This document shows positions 17,164 through 26,223 of a DNA stretch of 64,000 nt, piece by piece. This stretch comes from a marine actinobacterium MedAcidi-G1. Its GTDB lineage: Bacteria > Actinomycetota > Acidimicrobiia > Acidimicrobiales > MedAcidi-G1. Position numbers and translations under genes: made by a program. The stretch is from assembly GCA_000817085.1 (NCBI GenBank), contig JUEM01000001.1:1-64000 (forward strand). Direction: 5' to 3'. The notes beneath the pieces were generated by a model, which saw nothing but the letters and a program-made list of their open reading frames with translations, had not been told where the DNA came from and did not search any database. Numbering within the stretch: the stretch's first letter is position 1; every line of letters starts with the position of its first letter.

Positions 17164-18326
17164 TGTCAGCAGAATTAACAGCCGTTCTGGGTGTGGGCCA
17201 AACAAAGTATTCCTCCACACGAGGTGATGTGTCAATTGCTGGACTTTGCCGTGAAGCTGCATACAGAGCTTTAGAAGATGCTCAGTTGGATTGGAAAGAA
17301 ATAGATGCTGTGGTCATAGGTAAAGCTCCAGATTTTTTTGAAGGAGTGATGATGCCGGAGTTGTATTTGGCGGAGGCTCTTGGAGCAGTGGGAAAACCAA
17401 TACTTAGAGTTCATACTGCGGGGTCGGTAGGTGGTTCCACTGCCTTAGTAGCGGCTTCTTTAATACAATCCCGTGTGCATGAAAAAGTTTTAACAATTGG
17501 ATTTGAAAAACAGTCTGAGTCGAATGCAACTTGGGCGCTTTCATTACCGCAGCCATTTTCTGTTTCTATTAATGCTGGAGCTGGAGGTTATTTTTCTCCA
17601 ATTATCCGACAGTACATGAGTCGTTCTGGGGCCCCGGAATTGATTGGCTGCATGGTTGCCTTTAAAGATCGACAACATGCATTGAAAAATCCCTATGCGC
17701 ACTTACACCAAAATGATTTGACGTTCGAAGAAGTTGTTGAGTCACCTATGTTATGGAATCCAATTCGCTATTCAGAGACATGCCCCTCGTCAGATGGGGC
17801 GTGTGCGATGGTTTTAGGGAACGAAGTATCAGGAGATAGAGCAGAAAACCCAGTCGCATGGGTCCATGGCACTGCTATGCGTTCAGAGTCAAATAATTTT
17901 CCGGGAAGAGATGAAGTCAATCCTCTCGCTAGCAGACAATGTGCAGCGGATGTTTTTAAGCAGGCTGGAATAACGAATCCCTTAAAAGAGATTGATGCCG
18001 TTGAGATCTACGTGCCTTTTTCATGGTACGAACCCATGTGGTTAGAAAGCTTGGGCTTTGCGGAACTCGATCACGGATGGAGAATGGTTGAGGATGGCAC
18101 AACAAGTCTTTCGGGAGGCGAATTACCTGTCAACTGCTCTGGAGGGGTGCTTTCTTCTAACCCCATTGGAGCTTCCGGCATGATTCGTTTTGCTGAAGCA
18201 GCTTTACAAGTACGAGGTATGGCCGGAGACCACCAAGTTGATGGAGCCAAAAAATCGTTCGGACATGCTTATGGTGGAGGAGCACAATACTTTGCCATGT
18301 GGATAGTTGGAGCTGAAAAACCTTAA
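17163..18326 (+). CDS. Thiolase-fold protein, candidate Ltp2-type retro-aldolase
   Basis: A 387-aa thiolase-fold protein. The nucleophile region reads HTAGSVGGSTALVAA with no Cys, GHPxGATG becomes SSNPIGASG, and CIGGG becomes GHAYGGGAQ. Loss of all Cys/His catalytic elements with a Tyr at the last motif fits the Ltp2-like group, in which Tyr residues drive retro-aldol cleavage of side-chain hydroxyacyl-CoAs. With two DUF35 partners upstream, a carbon-carbon lyase on branched or sterol-like acyl-CoAs is a reasonable inference, not a demonstrated function. Confidence 0.82.
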   Translation: MSAELTAVLGVGQTKYSSTRGDVSIAGLCREAAYRALEDAQLDWKEIDAVVIGKAPDFFEGVMMPELYLAEALGAVGKPILRVHTAGSVGGSTALVAASLIQSRVHEKVLTIGFEKQSESNATWALSLPQPFSVSINAGAGGYFSPIIRQYMSRSGAPELIGCMVAFKDRQHALKNPYAHLHQNDLTFEEVVESPMLWNPIRYSETCPSSDGACAMVLGNEVSGDRAENPVAWVHGTAMRSESNNFPGRDEVNPLASRQCAADVFKQAGITNPLKEIDAVEIYVPFSWYEPMWLESLGFAELDHGWRMVEDGTTSLSGGELPVNCSGGVLSSNPIGASGMIRFAEAALQVRGMAGDHQVDGAKKSFGHAYGGGAQYFAMWIVGAEKP

Positions 18327-18415
18327 CAGTAAGACTTAGGTCGAAAAATTGCCTAATATAGAGTCACCCAGAGAAGGTTCAGCCGTTTACTGGTTGAACA
18401 AATTAAGGAGTTCAA

Positions 18416-18607
18416 ATGAGAGTGGTAGTCGACTTTGACCTTTGCGAAAGCAACGCCATATGTATGCAGATAGCCCCGGACATATTTGAAGTTAGAGATG
18501 ATGACTTTCTCTATGTCTTGAATGAAACACCGAGTGAAGATCGCAGATCCAACCTTGAAGAAAGCGTTCAACGGTGTCCTAAGCAGGCAATTTCAATCGA
18601 GGAATGA
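18416..18607 (+). CDS. 3Fe-4S-type ferredoxin
   Basis: A 63-aa ferredoxin with Cys at 10, 16 and 54 (CESNAIC and RCPKQAI). The three-Cys pattern, C-x5-C with a distant C-P, is that of the [3Fe-4S] ferredoxins that feed cytochromes P450 and related oxygenases. The AP-x-IF motif is present. AAGGAG lies a few bases before the ATG. The following gene encodes a matching ferredoxin reductase, but no P450 gene is in this window. Confidence 0.92.
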   Translation: MRVVVDFDLCESNAICMQIAPDIFEVRDDDFLYVLNETPSEDRRSNLEESVQRCPKQAISIEE

Positions 18608-18631
18608 CTTAACCATAAAAGAAAGTTGACG

Positions 18632-19837
18632 ATGCACAGTTCTATAACAATTGTAGGGGCCTCGTTAGCTGGGGTTAGAGCGGCTGAAGCTTTAAGATCA
18701 GAGGGTTTTAAGGGAAACATAAAACTTTTAGGTGACGAAGCGCATATAGCTTATGACAGACCTCCTTTGTCAAAGAGTTTCTTAGAAGGAGAGATGACTT
18801 CCGAAAAACTCTCTTTATTAACAACGGAGAAAATCAATGAACTTGAGCTTGAAATACGAATAGACAGTAGGGTTTCAAGCCTTGACATCGAGTCACGAAC
18901 TCTAGAGGTAAAAGGAGGTGTAGAGGAATTTGATGCTCTGATAATTGCAACAGGAGCCAGAGCAAGAAAATTGCCTAACACCGAGAAAATCAGTGGTATC
19001 CACACTTTAAGAAGTCTCGATGACAGTATAAAAATACGCGATTCATTTAAATCGGGAAATCCAAAAGTTGTAGTTGTAGGAGGCGGTTTCATCGGCTGTG
19101 AAGTCGCAGCCACAGCTTCCGCTTTAGGGATTGAAGTTACGATCGTCGAATCTCAGGAGGTTCCTCTTTCGCATGTTTTGGGAGAGGAAGCTGGAAAAGT
19201 TATTTCAGAATTACACACAAACAATGGTGTTCAGTTGAAATGCGGTGTCGAAGTGCAAGAAATAAGAGGTGATTCTCAAGTTGAGGGAGTGCTTCTTGGA
19301 GATGGAACTCTATTAGAAGCAGATCTCGTTATCGTTGGAATTGGAGCAGTTCCAAACACGGAATGGTTAGAAAACTCTGGTTTGACAATTGAAAATGGAG
19401 TTTGTTGTGATCAAACATGCTTGGCGGCACCAAATATTGTGGCAGCAGGCGATGTAGCACGTTGGTACCATCGAGGTTACGGCAAGAGCATAAGACTAGA
19501 GCATTGGGACAATGCAGCGGAACAAGGAAAACATGCGGCACTAAGGCTTTTACAGACAGAAGCCGAAGCGCAGCCATATGCTCCGATTCCATGGTTTTGG
19601 AGTGACCAGTTTGATAGAAAAATTCAACTCGCTGGTATCAGTGACCCAGAAGATGACTTTGAGGTAATAGTAGATTCTCCTGAAGAAGGACGTTATACGG
19701 CAATATACGGAAATGAAGGAAGACTAAAAGCAGTGTTAGGAATCAACCGGCCAAGACATGTAATGCAGTTCAAGTCCTTGATGGAAAACAAGGCCTCATG
19801 GAAAGAAGCTTTGGATTTCGCTAGGGAAATAAAGTAA
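18632..19837 (+). CDS. FAD-dependent ferredoxin reductase
   Basis: A reductase of about 401 aa of the putidaredoxin/rubredoxin reductase type. The FAD-binding motif is VGASLAGVRAAEAL at the N-terminus, the NAD(P) loop is VVGGGFIGCEVAA near 150, and the second FAD motif is AAGDVARW near 270. It should pass electrons from NAD(P)H to the ferredoxin encoded 24 bases upstream. I prefer ATG 18632 to the in-frame TTG 18626. An oxygenase partner must lie elsewhere. Confidence 0.9.
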   Translation: MHSSITIVGASLAGVRAAEALRSEGFKGNIKLLGDEAHIAYDRPPLSKSFLEGEMTSEKLSLLTTEKINELELEIRIDSRVSSLDIESRTLEVKGGVEEFDALIIATGARARKLPNTEKISGIHTLRSLDDSIKIRDSFKSGNPKVVVVGGGFIGCEVAATASALGIEVTIVESQEVPLSHVLGEEAGKVISELHTNNGVQLKCGVEVQEIRGDSQVEGVLLGDGTLLEADLVIVGIGAVPNTEWLENSGLTIENGVCCDQTCLAAPNIVAAGDVARWYHRGYGKSIRLEHWDNAAEQGKHAALRLLQTEAEAQPYAPIPWFWSDQFDRKIQLAGISDPEDDFEVIVDSPEEGRYTAIYGNEGRLKAVLGINRPRHVMQFKSLMENKASWKEALDFAREIK

Positions 19838-19845
19838 GGATTTCT

Positions 19846-20340
19846 GTGATTAGGTCATTAAAAATTCTTGTGACCCTCACACTCTTATCAAATTGCACTT
19901 CAAGCTCTAATAATCTGGAATTTAAAATCATAGAGGAAGCAATTCCAGAAGTTTTACTTCCGTCTTACTCTCATTTGGTTACTGAAGTCAGCTGCCCTGA
20001 ACACGTCAATGAAGATTTAGGCACCGTTTTCTGCACTCTGCAAGTTTCTGGAAAAGAGATCTCAGTTTCGGTGATAGGGCCTGACGTGACTAATTCGTTT
20101 ACTGTCAATCCGAGAATAAAAATCATACAAGCCATCCAATTGGCTGAACAAGTAAAAAAGAGACTGGATGAAGATTTGGGTGTAAAAAATAAAATTGAAT
20201 GTGCACCAGAAATTAGAGTAGCTCATCCAGGGGAACTTTTCGATTGTGAAATAATTGATCCCAACGGTAGGGTTCACCATCTGCAAACTAAAATTATTGA
20301 CTTCCAAGGTTCATTTGAAATAATAAGTTACACAAAATAG
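19846..20340 (+). CDS. DUF4333-like lipoprotein
   Basis: A 164-aa protein starting at GTG 19846, five bases after AAGGA. A short signal ends in LLSNC, a plausible lipobox with Cys18. The mature part has two similar units, each Cys-Pro (or Cys-Ala-Pro) followed by a G-x-x-F-x-C strand: VSCPEHVNEDLGTVFCTL and IECAPEIRVAHPGELFDC. This is the pattern of actinobacterial DUF4333 domains. An envelope location is likely; the function is unknown. Confidence 0.72.
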   Translation: MIRSLKILVTLTLLSNCTSSSNNLEFKIIEEAIPEVLLPSYSHLVTEVSCPEHVNEDLGTVFCTLQVSGKEISVSVIGPDVTNSFTVNPRIKIIQAIQLAEQVKKRLDEDLGVKNKIECAPEIRVAHPGELFDCEIIDPNGRVHHLQTKIIDFQGSFEIISYTK

Positions 20341-20395
20341 GTTCTTAAACTTTATAACTTCCACACTTGCCGTCTGCCTTCTCTAGAAAGTTGAA

Positions 20396-21397
20396 ATGAT
20401 TCAAAATAAAGAAAATGAAAAACTTTTTGATGTTGTGGGCGTGGGTAACGCAATAGTTGATGTGATAGCTGAAGTCGAAGAGTCTTTCGTCGAAAAACAA
20501 AATTTGATCAAAGGGTCGATGAGTTTGATAAGTGCAGAACGTTCCGCCGAAATGTATGAAGTCATGCCAGCGGGTACAGAAATGGCAGGAGGTTCGGCGG
20601 CCAACACGATGGTGGGTATCGCTCAATTGGGTGGATCAGCATCCTATATCGGCAAGATTTCAGATGATCACCTCGGCCAAGTGTTTAGAGAAGGAATGCT
20701 GAAAGCCGAAGTTAATTTTTCTTGCGACATGGACGAAGATTTGCCCACAGGACGCTGCTTAATTCAAGTAACTCCTGACGCTCAGAGAACAATGAGTACT
20801 TTTCTCGGCGTATCTGCGTACCTATCTTCAGAAGATATAAACCAAGAATTAGTTGCTTCTTCTAAACTTCTTTATTGCGAAGGATATTTATGGGACACGG
20901 ATGATTCCAAAAGAGCCATACGTAAAGCTATGAAGATATCCAAAGCATCAAACCGTAAAGTTGCTCTTGCATTGTCAGACACTTTTTGTGTAGAGAGACA
21001 CCGAGAGGATTGGCTTGGACTTTTAGAAGAATTTGTCGACTATATTTTTTGTAACGAAAAAGAAATTTGTGCTCTCTACATGACTAAAGATTTAGACGAA
21101 GCAATCGAAAAAGTTTCAAAAAACGTAGATGTCGCATTCATAACACTCGGCGCCAGAGGATCAGTGGTGGTGAAAGACTCTAAAAAAATTGAAATTGATG
21201 CATTCCCAGTCAAAGGTGTGGTTGATAGCACAGGAGCGGGTGACATATTTGCCAGTGGGGTAATTTTTGGAATGAGCCGAAAGTTGCCTTTTGATAAGTG
21301 TGCAGAGATAGGTTCTCGAATGGCTTCAGAAGTGATTACTAGTCTTGGCCCGCGAATTGAAAAAGATCCAAAAAAAATAGTAGAACGCCTCTTATAG
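20396..21397 (+). CDS. PfkB-family sugar kinase, probably adenosine kinase
   Basis: A 333-aa PfkB/ribokinase-fold kinase. The N-terminal substrate signature GNAIVDVIAEV, the Gly-rich GGSAANTMVGIAQLGG and the C-terminal catalytic box DSTGAGDIFASG (Asp base) are intact. The LSDTFCVERHRE segment is typical of the bacterial adenosine kinase-like branch. It would phosphorylate adenosine to AMP with ATP. A nucleoside-salvage role is supported by adenosine deaminase at 25.1 kb, an MTA/SAH-type deaminase at 27.9 kb and a BMP-type nucleoside transporter at 30-34 kb. Confidence 0.82.
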   Translation: MIQNKENEKLFDVVGVGNAIVDVIAEVEESFVEKQNLIKGSMSLISAERSAEMYEVMPAGTEMAGGSAANTMVGIAQLGGSASYIGKISDDHLGQVFREGMLKAEVNFSCDMDEDLPTGRCLIQVTPDAQRTMSTFLGVSAYLSSEDINQELVASSKLLYCEGYLWDTDDSKRAIRKAMKISKASNRKVALALSDTFCVERHREDWLGLLEEFVDYIFCNEKEICALYMTKDLDEAIEKVSKNVDVAFITLGARGSVVVKDSKKIEIDAFPVKGVVDSTGAGDIFASGVIFGMSRKLPFDKCAEIGSRMASEVITSLGPRIEKDPKKIVERLL

Positions 21398-21443
21398 CTG
21401 TCCAATTGTCGTGATGAGTGTGACTCTCAGCTAGCTTAGTCTC

Positions 21444-22292
21444 ATGAATGAATACAAATGTTTCGATGTCTTAATAGAAAAAGGTGTCGCAACTGTTACT
21501 TTGAACAGAGGCGAAAAACTAAACACCATGATTCCAGCTTTTTGGTCCGAGTTGCCAAAAGTTATCGGTGAAATCAATTCCAGTGGGGAAGCGAGAGTGA
21601 TTGTTCTAGCTTCAACGGGAAAACATTTTTCAGCTGGCATGGACCTTGCGGTTTTTTCAATGGGATCAGGGGAGTCGCAAGCAGAGGTAGGACGAGTTAG
21701 AGCCAATCTTCGCGAGAACGCTCTTCATCTCCAGGATTCCTTCAACTGTTTAGAGAAAGCGCGAATACCTGTATTGGCTGCTATACAAGGTGGTTGCATA
21801 GGAGGCGCAGTTGACATGGTTACAGCGTGCGACATGCGATATGCATCCGAGGACGCTTTCTTTTGCATACAAGAAATAAATATCGGTATGACAGCTGACG
21901 TAGGGACTCTTCAAAGACTTCCAAAACTTATACCTGAGGGAGTGTGTCGAGAACTCGCATATACAGGAAGAAGAATGCAGGCAAATGAAGCAAAATCTGT
22001 TGGTTTGGTGAATGAAGTTTTCTCTGATCAAGCCTCTCTTTTAGACGGCGTTATGGAGATAGCGGAAGAAATTGCTTCAAAATCACCATTAGCTATCTGG
22101 GGCTCAAAAGAAATGATTACATATTCAAGAGACCATTCAACCTCTGACTCTCTGAATTACATAGCTACTTGGCAGTCAGGTATGTTCCAACCGGGTGACA
22201 TGAAAGAAGCTTTTCAGGCTAAGGCAGAAAATCGGCCTCCAGAGTTTGAAGACTTGTTGTCACTTAACAGAGGCCTAGAAGAGGGAATATGA
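21444..22292 (+). CDS. Enoyl-CoA hydratase/isomerase family protein
   Basis: A 282-aa crotonase-fold protein. The oxyanion-hole segments are STGKHFSAGMDLAVF and AIQGGCIGGAVDMVTACDMRYA. The stretch CIQEINIGMTADVGTLQRLP carries the acidic residues and Asp used by dienoyl-CoA isomerase-type members (ECH1-like), so a delta3,5-delta2,4-dienoyl-CoA isomerase role is possible. It converges on a hypothetical gene with about 23 bases between stops. Confidence 0.87.
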   Translation: MNEYKCFDVLIEKGVATVTLNRGEKLNTMIPAFWSELPKVIGEINSSGEARVIVLASTGKHFSAGMDLAVFSMGSGESQAEVGRVRANLRENALHLQDSFNCLEKARIPVLAAIQGGCIGGAVDMVTACDMRYASEDAFFCIQEINIGMTADVGTLQRLPKLIPEGVCRELAYTGRRMQANEAKSVGLVNEVFSDQASLLDGVMEIAEEIASKSPLAIWGSKEMITYSRDHSTSDSLNYIATWQSGMFQPGDMKEAFQAKAENRPPEFEDLLSLNRGLEEGI

Positions 22293-22315
22293 AAATAATT
22301 TTTTTAGATACTGGG

Positions 22316-22915
22316 TCACTCGTTTAAAAATTCGAAACTTAAGTCACCAAGAGCTACTAAAGAACTAGAAACCCAAGTTCCTAGCTGGCTGAAATGAAGG
22401 TCTAATTCCGAGATATCTTCAAGAACCTTTGAACTCAATTCATAACTTCCTTCATAAGATACTTCGATTGCCCACTCCGGCTCATCGATCGTATTCTCGC
22501 TGTTGGCTTCATAGATAGTCTCCAAGGTGGTTCCAGATTTTTCAAACGTGCTGTTCTCCAACTTCGGATTACTTGAAGGTAGGTTATCTAGGAATAATTG
22601 TGGGTCTGGCTTACTTGCCAGACGCTGGAGTCTCAGAACTAAACCGACAAGTATTTCTATGGGCTCTCCTAATTCTCCATCTTGGCACCATTGCCTGTAA
22701 GAAGTCTGTGACCAAGTTGGCCATTCGAGTGCGATATCACAATGTATGCGGGGTGGCTTTCCCTCACCTGGTAATCCGTAACTTACCCTCCAAAACGTAT
22801 TACCTATTAAAAGGTCAGTATAAAAACTTTCCTCCAAATTTTGCCTCTCGAGACGAGCGGACTCCAGAGAGTCTCTCAAAGCACCTATTGCATCGGAAAA
22901 TACGTGGTCAATCAC
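22316..22915 (-). CDS. Hypothetical protein, 199 aa
   Basis: A soluble acidic 199-aa protein with no signal or membrane helix. Its N-terminus is coiled-coil-like (DAIGALRDSLESARLERQNLEE). A Trp-rich central part (IGNTFWRVSYGLPGEG, ALEWPTWSQTSYRQWC) is followed by GEPIEILVGLVLRLQRLA. I recognise no family. It is the last gene of a reverse-strand group with the acyl-CoA synthetase subunits upstream (38-base gap). A forward frame over the same DNA is its shadow. Confidence 0.7.
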   Translation of the reverse strand: MIDHVFSDAIGALRDSLESARLERQNLEESFYTDLLIGNTFWRVSYGLPGEGKPPRIHCDIALEWPTWSQTSYRQWCQDGELGEPIEILVGLVLRLQRLASKPDPQLFLDNLPSSNPKLENSTFEKSGTTLETIYEANSENTIDEPEWAIEVSYEGSYELSSKVLEDISELDLHFSQLGTWVSSSLVALGDLSFEFLNE

Positions 22916-22953
22916 TGTAAGACAATTTAGCTAACAGATTTATCATAGAAAAG

Positions 22954-24414
22954 TCAGTTGCTTTGATTTCTCCAACCTGAGTATCTAACAAGATGGTTGA
23001 GAGCTGATACAGCCCTGTTTGCTGATATGTAACATAAACGGCCTGAGTCACGGATGGTTTTGACCATCGGGTTATTTGGTTGGGTAGCTGCGAGTTCTGA
23101 GGCGACTAAAACTGGTTTACCGGAAGTCAAAGAAACTTCAATTGAAGCCTCCGCATATCTTTTTTCTTGTCGTTCATGAAAGTTGACAATCCTCTCAAGA
23201 CCGTGTTCCGGATAAAACTTTCCAGTGCGCACAAGATTCGCAGTATTTCCTTGTATGCCAAGTCCAAGTTGAATTATCGAATCAATCTCTGGATGTTTGG
23301 AAGCTACCGAGAGAAGTTCTGGAATTGTGTCCCTAGTTTCTCCTCCTGCCAAATCGACGGGATTATTTCTACTCCACCGCGGAGGCAGTAATTTATTGAT
23401 TGTTTCCTTCAGATCATTTGGAAGGGGAGCTAAAACTAATTCAGAACTCTGACTAATAGCATCTGCAGCCACTACACCCCACCCGCCTGCTGTTGTCAGA
23501 ACAAGCGTACGAGAGCCGTTAGGTAGAGGTTGTGTGGCAAATGTTGCGGCAATTTCAAAAGCTGACTCGATATCTGGGGCACGCGTTACACCAGCCTGCC
23601 TTGTCATTCCTTCAAAGATCTTCGAGTCACTAGCGAGTGAACCAGTATGAGATGCAGCTGCTCGTTGACCGCCCACAGTGATTCCACCCTTTACGAGCAC
23701 AATTGGTAATTTCTTTGTTATCTCTTTAATTCTTTCGAAGAAATCTCGACCTTTCTCTAAGCCCTCTATATAGCAGAGAGCTACATCTGTAGCTGGGTCA
23801 ATAGAAAACCATTCAAGGAAATCAATTATTTCTGTTGCAGCAGCATTACCAGCTGAGACTGATCTGCTTATCCCAATACCGGTCTGATTCGCATAGTTCA
23901 GAAAACTTGAAACAAAATTACCCGACTGGGAGACCACAGCTATACGTCCTTTTGGAGCGTAAGGTGCAACAATTTGAGCACAAAGACCAGCGGGTGGAGA
24001 CACGACTCCTTGACCATTGGGACCGACAAGAACGAGATCCAATTCCGCTGCTAAAGTGACAAGTCTTTTTTCGGCTTTTAAACCTTCATCACCTATTTCT
24101 GAATATCCACCGGCGGCACAAAAAACTGCCTTTACACCTTTTTCGGATGCTTTTCTAAGCAACTCCTCGTTCGCCCCTACAGGTGTACACAAAATCATCA
24201 GGTCAGCTTCATTTGCAGGGATTGAGTCAAAAGAAGTAATTACTTTTTGTTCAAGAACCGTCGCTTCTTCGCGTCCAAAAGCGAAAACTCTCCCTTTGTA
24301 GCCGCATGAAAGAATATTATGAAGAGCCACAAACCCAAATTTTCCAGGATGACTCGAAACCCCAGTGACTATGACTCCTCTAGGCTCAAAAAGATACTCA
24401 AGATTCATAGTCAT
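22954..24414 (-). CDS. Acyl-CoA synthetase (ADP-forming) alpha-type subunit
   Basis: A 486-aa protein of the NDP-forming acetyl-CoA synthetase superfamily, related to succinyl-CoA synthetase. It has an N-terminal CoA-binding Rossmann domain (VIVTGVSSHPGKFGFVAL), then ligase/flavodoxin-like domains with VVSQSGNFVSS and the phospho-His segment RAAASHTGSLASD. These enzymes interconvert acyl-CoA + ADP + Pi with acid + CoA + ATP. The ATP-grasp partner is encoded just upstream on the same strand with a 4-base overlap, so this is a split enzyme. The acyl group is unknown. Confidence 0.88.
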   Translation of the reverse strand: MTMNLEYLFEPRGVIVTGVSSHPGKFGFVALHNILSCGYKGRVFAFGREEATVLEQKVITSFDSIPANEADLMILCTPVGANEELLRKASEKGVKAVFCAAGGYSEIGDEGLKAEKRLVTLAAELDLVLVGPNGQGVVSPPAGLCAQIVAPYAPKGRIAVVSQSGNFVSSFLNYANQTGIGISRSVSAGNAAATEIIDFLEWFSIDPATDVALCYIEGLEKGRDFFERIKEITKKLPIVLVKGGITVGGQRAAASHTGSLASDSKIFEGMTRQAGVTRAPDIESAFEIAATFATQPLPNGSRTLVLTTAGGWGVVAADAISQSSELVLAPLPNDLKETINKLLPPRWSRNNPVDLAGGETRDTIPELLSVASKHPEIDSIIQLGLGIQGNTANLVRTGKFYPEHGLERIVNFHERQEKRYAEASIEVSLTSGKPVLVASELAATQPNNPMVKTIRDSGRLCYISANRAVSALNHLVRYSGWRNQSN

Positions 24415-25052
24415 GTTGACTCCTCTTTTAATTCAACAAGAGCGTCAGCTGCTATAGGTACGCCGTCAACAAGAATCAATGGATTTAAATCAATCGATAA
24501 AATTTTTTCATCTTCTGCTAGATCACCTAGCTTTATGAGTAAATCAATTGTTGCATCAATATCAAGAGCTTTTTCCCCACGAAATTCTTTCAAAAGTTCG
24601 GTTGTTTTTAATGAGGAAATTAGATCCCTTGCGTCATAAGAATTAATTGGAGCGAGTCTGAATTCAACGTCCGCTATGGCTTCAGCCAATATCCCGCCAA
24701 ATCCAAACATCACACAAGAACCGAATTGAGGATCCCTCACTACACCTGCAATAACTTCACGCGAACCCGAGAGCATCTCTGTAACGAGTAGGTTACTGCC
24801 GCCAATTTTATTTCCTAGAAGTTCCTCAGCAGCATTTAAAAAGTCAGCCTCTGTCTTCAAGTTGAGTTTCACAAATCCTTGTTCAGTTTTGTGGGCGATA
24901 GAGGGGCCATTAAGTTTCAAAGCATTAGGAAAACCGATTTCCTTAGCTGCTTTTATAGCTTCATCAAGATCGCTTGCAACCCTCCACCTCGAAACAGGAA
25001 TTCCTGCATTTTCAACTATTCGACGTGATTCTGATTCTGAAGCAGTTGTCAT
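24411..25052 (-). CDS. Acyl-CoA synthetase (ADP-forming) beta-type ATP-grasp subunit
   Basis: A 213-aa ATP-grasp domain (ATP-grasp_5 type). GFPNALKLNGPSIAHKTEQGFVKLNL is the nucleotide-binding start, and MFGFGGILAEAIADVEFRLAP and SIDLNPLILVDG carry the metal/phosphate residues. Its length matches stand-alone beta subunits. It precedes and overlaps the alpha-type gene, making the pair one functional enzyme able to make ATP from acyl-CoA or to activate acids reversibly. Confidence 0.88.
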   Translation of the reverse strand: MTTASESESRRIVENAGIPVSRWRVASDLDEAIKAAKEIGFPNALKLNGPSIAHKTEQGFVKLNLKTEADFLNAAEELLGNKIGGSNLLVTEMLSGSREVIAGVVRDPQFGSCVMFGFGGILAEAIADVEFRLAPINSYDARDLISSLKTTELLKEFRGEKALDIDATIDLLIKLGDLAEDEKILSIDLNPLILVDGVPIAADALVELKEEST

Positions 25053-25087
25053 AATTAATCTCAGTTACCTATAACTATGAGAGAGTT

Positions 25088-26179
25088 TTAGGAAAGTTTT
25101 CTCCAGCCTGGTTTAATAACATTCTCAATTAAGTCAATTCTTTCATCAAAGGGAAGAAAAGCACTTTTCATAGCGTTAACTGTAAGCCAAGAAAAGTCAT
25201 CAAGGGTCCAGCCAAAAGTTTTATTTAACGAAAGCAACTCAGAAGTCATCGAAACGTCACTCATCAGCCTGTTGTCAGTATTAACGGTAACTCTAAAGCC
25301 CAAGTCTTTCAGCAGCTCAATAGGGTGTTCTTGTAATGATTGAACTGCCCCTGTATGCACATTGGACGTTGGGCATAACTCCAAAGGAATTCTTCTGTCT
25401 CTGATGAAGGAAGCCAGGCTCCCAAGAATGTGTTTTCCTGAAGAATCTAGTTCAATGTCGTCAATAATTCTTACTCCATGTCCTAAACGTTCCGCTCCGC
25501 AGTATTGGACAGCTTCCCAGATGGAAGCCAACCCAAATGCTTCACCAGCATGGATTGTAAAGTGAAAGTTTTCACGTTGGAGGAACTGAAATGCCTCTAA
25601 ATGATTTGTTGGCGGGTATCCGACTTCACGTCCAGCAATATCAAAACCAACGACACCTTTATCGCGAAAGTTGACAGCAGCTTCAGCGATCGTTTTGGAG
25701 TCATTGCTGGTTCTCATAGCGGTGATAATAGTTCTTATAGTTAATTTGGTTCCTGATGATCCTTCACGGAAACCAGACAAAACTGCTTCTATAACTTCAT
25801 AAATGGATAGTCCCTGATCAGTAAAAAGGGATGGTGCAAACCTTATTTCTGCATAGACACAGCCATCTTCAACGAGATCTTCTGCACACTCTCTGGCAAC
25901 GCGGTTGCAAGAGTATTCATCCTGCATTACCCCCACTGTGTGGTCAAAAGTTTCTAAGTACAAGTTCAGATCTCTTCGGTTGGCACCTTCATGAAACCAT
26001 TGTGACAATTTCTCAACGTTATTTGATGGCAGTTTTTCGTATCCGGAGATATCAGCTAGGTCAATAACCGTGGACGGGCGAAGGCCTCCATCAAGATGGT
26101 CGTGTAGAAGAACTTTTGGACCTTTAGTAACAAGTTCCGAGAAACCAGATTCATTAAAGTCAGAATTTTCACTAGTCAT
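25088..26179 (-). CDS. add: Adenosine deaminase
   Basis: A 363-aa amidohydrolase converting adenosine to inosine (deoxyadenosine likely too). The metal motif H-x-H is in LLHDHLDGGLRPST. Later zinc and catalytic residues lie in TIHAGEAFG, ERLGHGVRI (His), LELCPTSNVHTG and VTVNTDNRLMS (Asp). The N-terminal wording is typical of actinobacterial adenosine deaminases. It sits between the acyl-CoA synthetase pair and the amino-acid transporter on the same strand, with short gaps. It belongs with the adenosine kinase and MTA/SAH-type deaminase genes functionally. Confidence 0.93.
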   Translation of the reverse strand: MTSENSDFNESGFSELVTKGPKVLLHDHLDGGLRPSTVIDLADISGYEKLPSNNVEKLSQWFHEGANRRDLNLYLETFDHTVGVMQDEYSCNRVARECAEDLVEDGCVYAEIRFAPSLFTDQGLSIYEVIEAVLSGFREGSSGTKLTIRTIITAMRTSNDSKTIAEAAVNFRDKGVVGFDIAGREVGYPPTNHLEAFQFLQRENFHFTIHAGEAFGLASIWEAVQYCGAERLGHGVRIIDDIELDSSGKHILGSLASFIRDRRIPLELCPTSNVHTGAVQSLQEHPIELLKDLGFRVTVNTDNRLMSDVSMTSELLSLNKTFGWTLDDFSWLTVNAMKSAFLPFDERIDLIENVIKPGWRKLS

Positions 26180-26223
26180 GCTTAAGTCTATCTAATTAGT
26201 CGGAAACAAAAAAAGAAGAAGGG

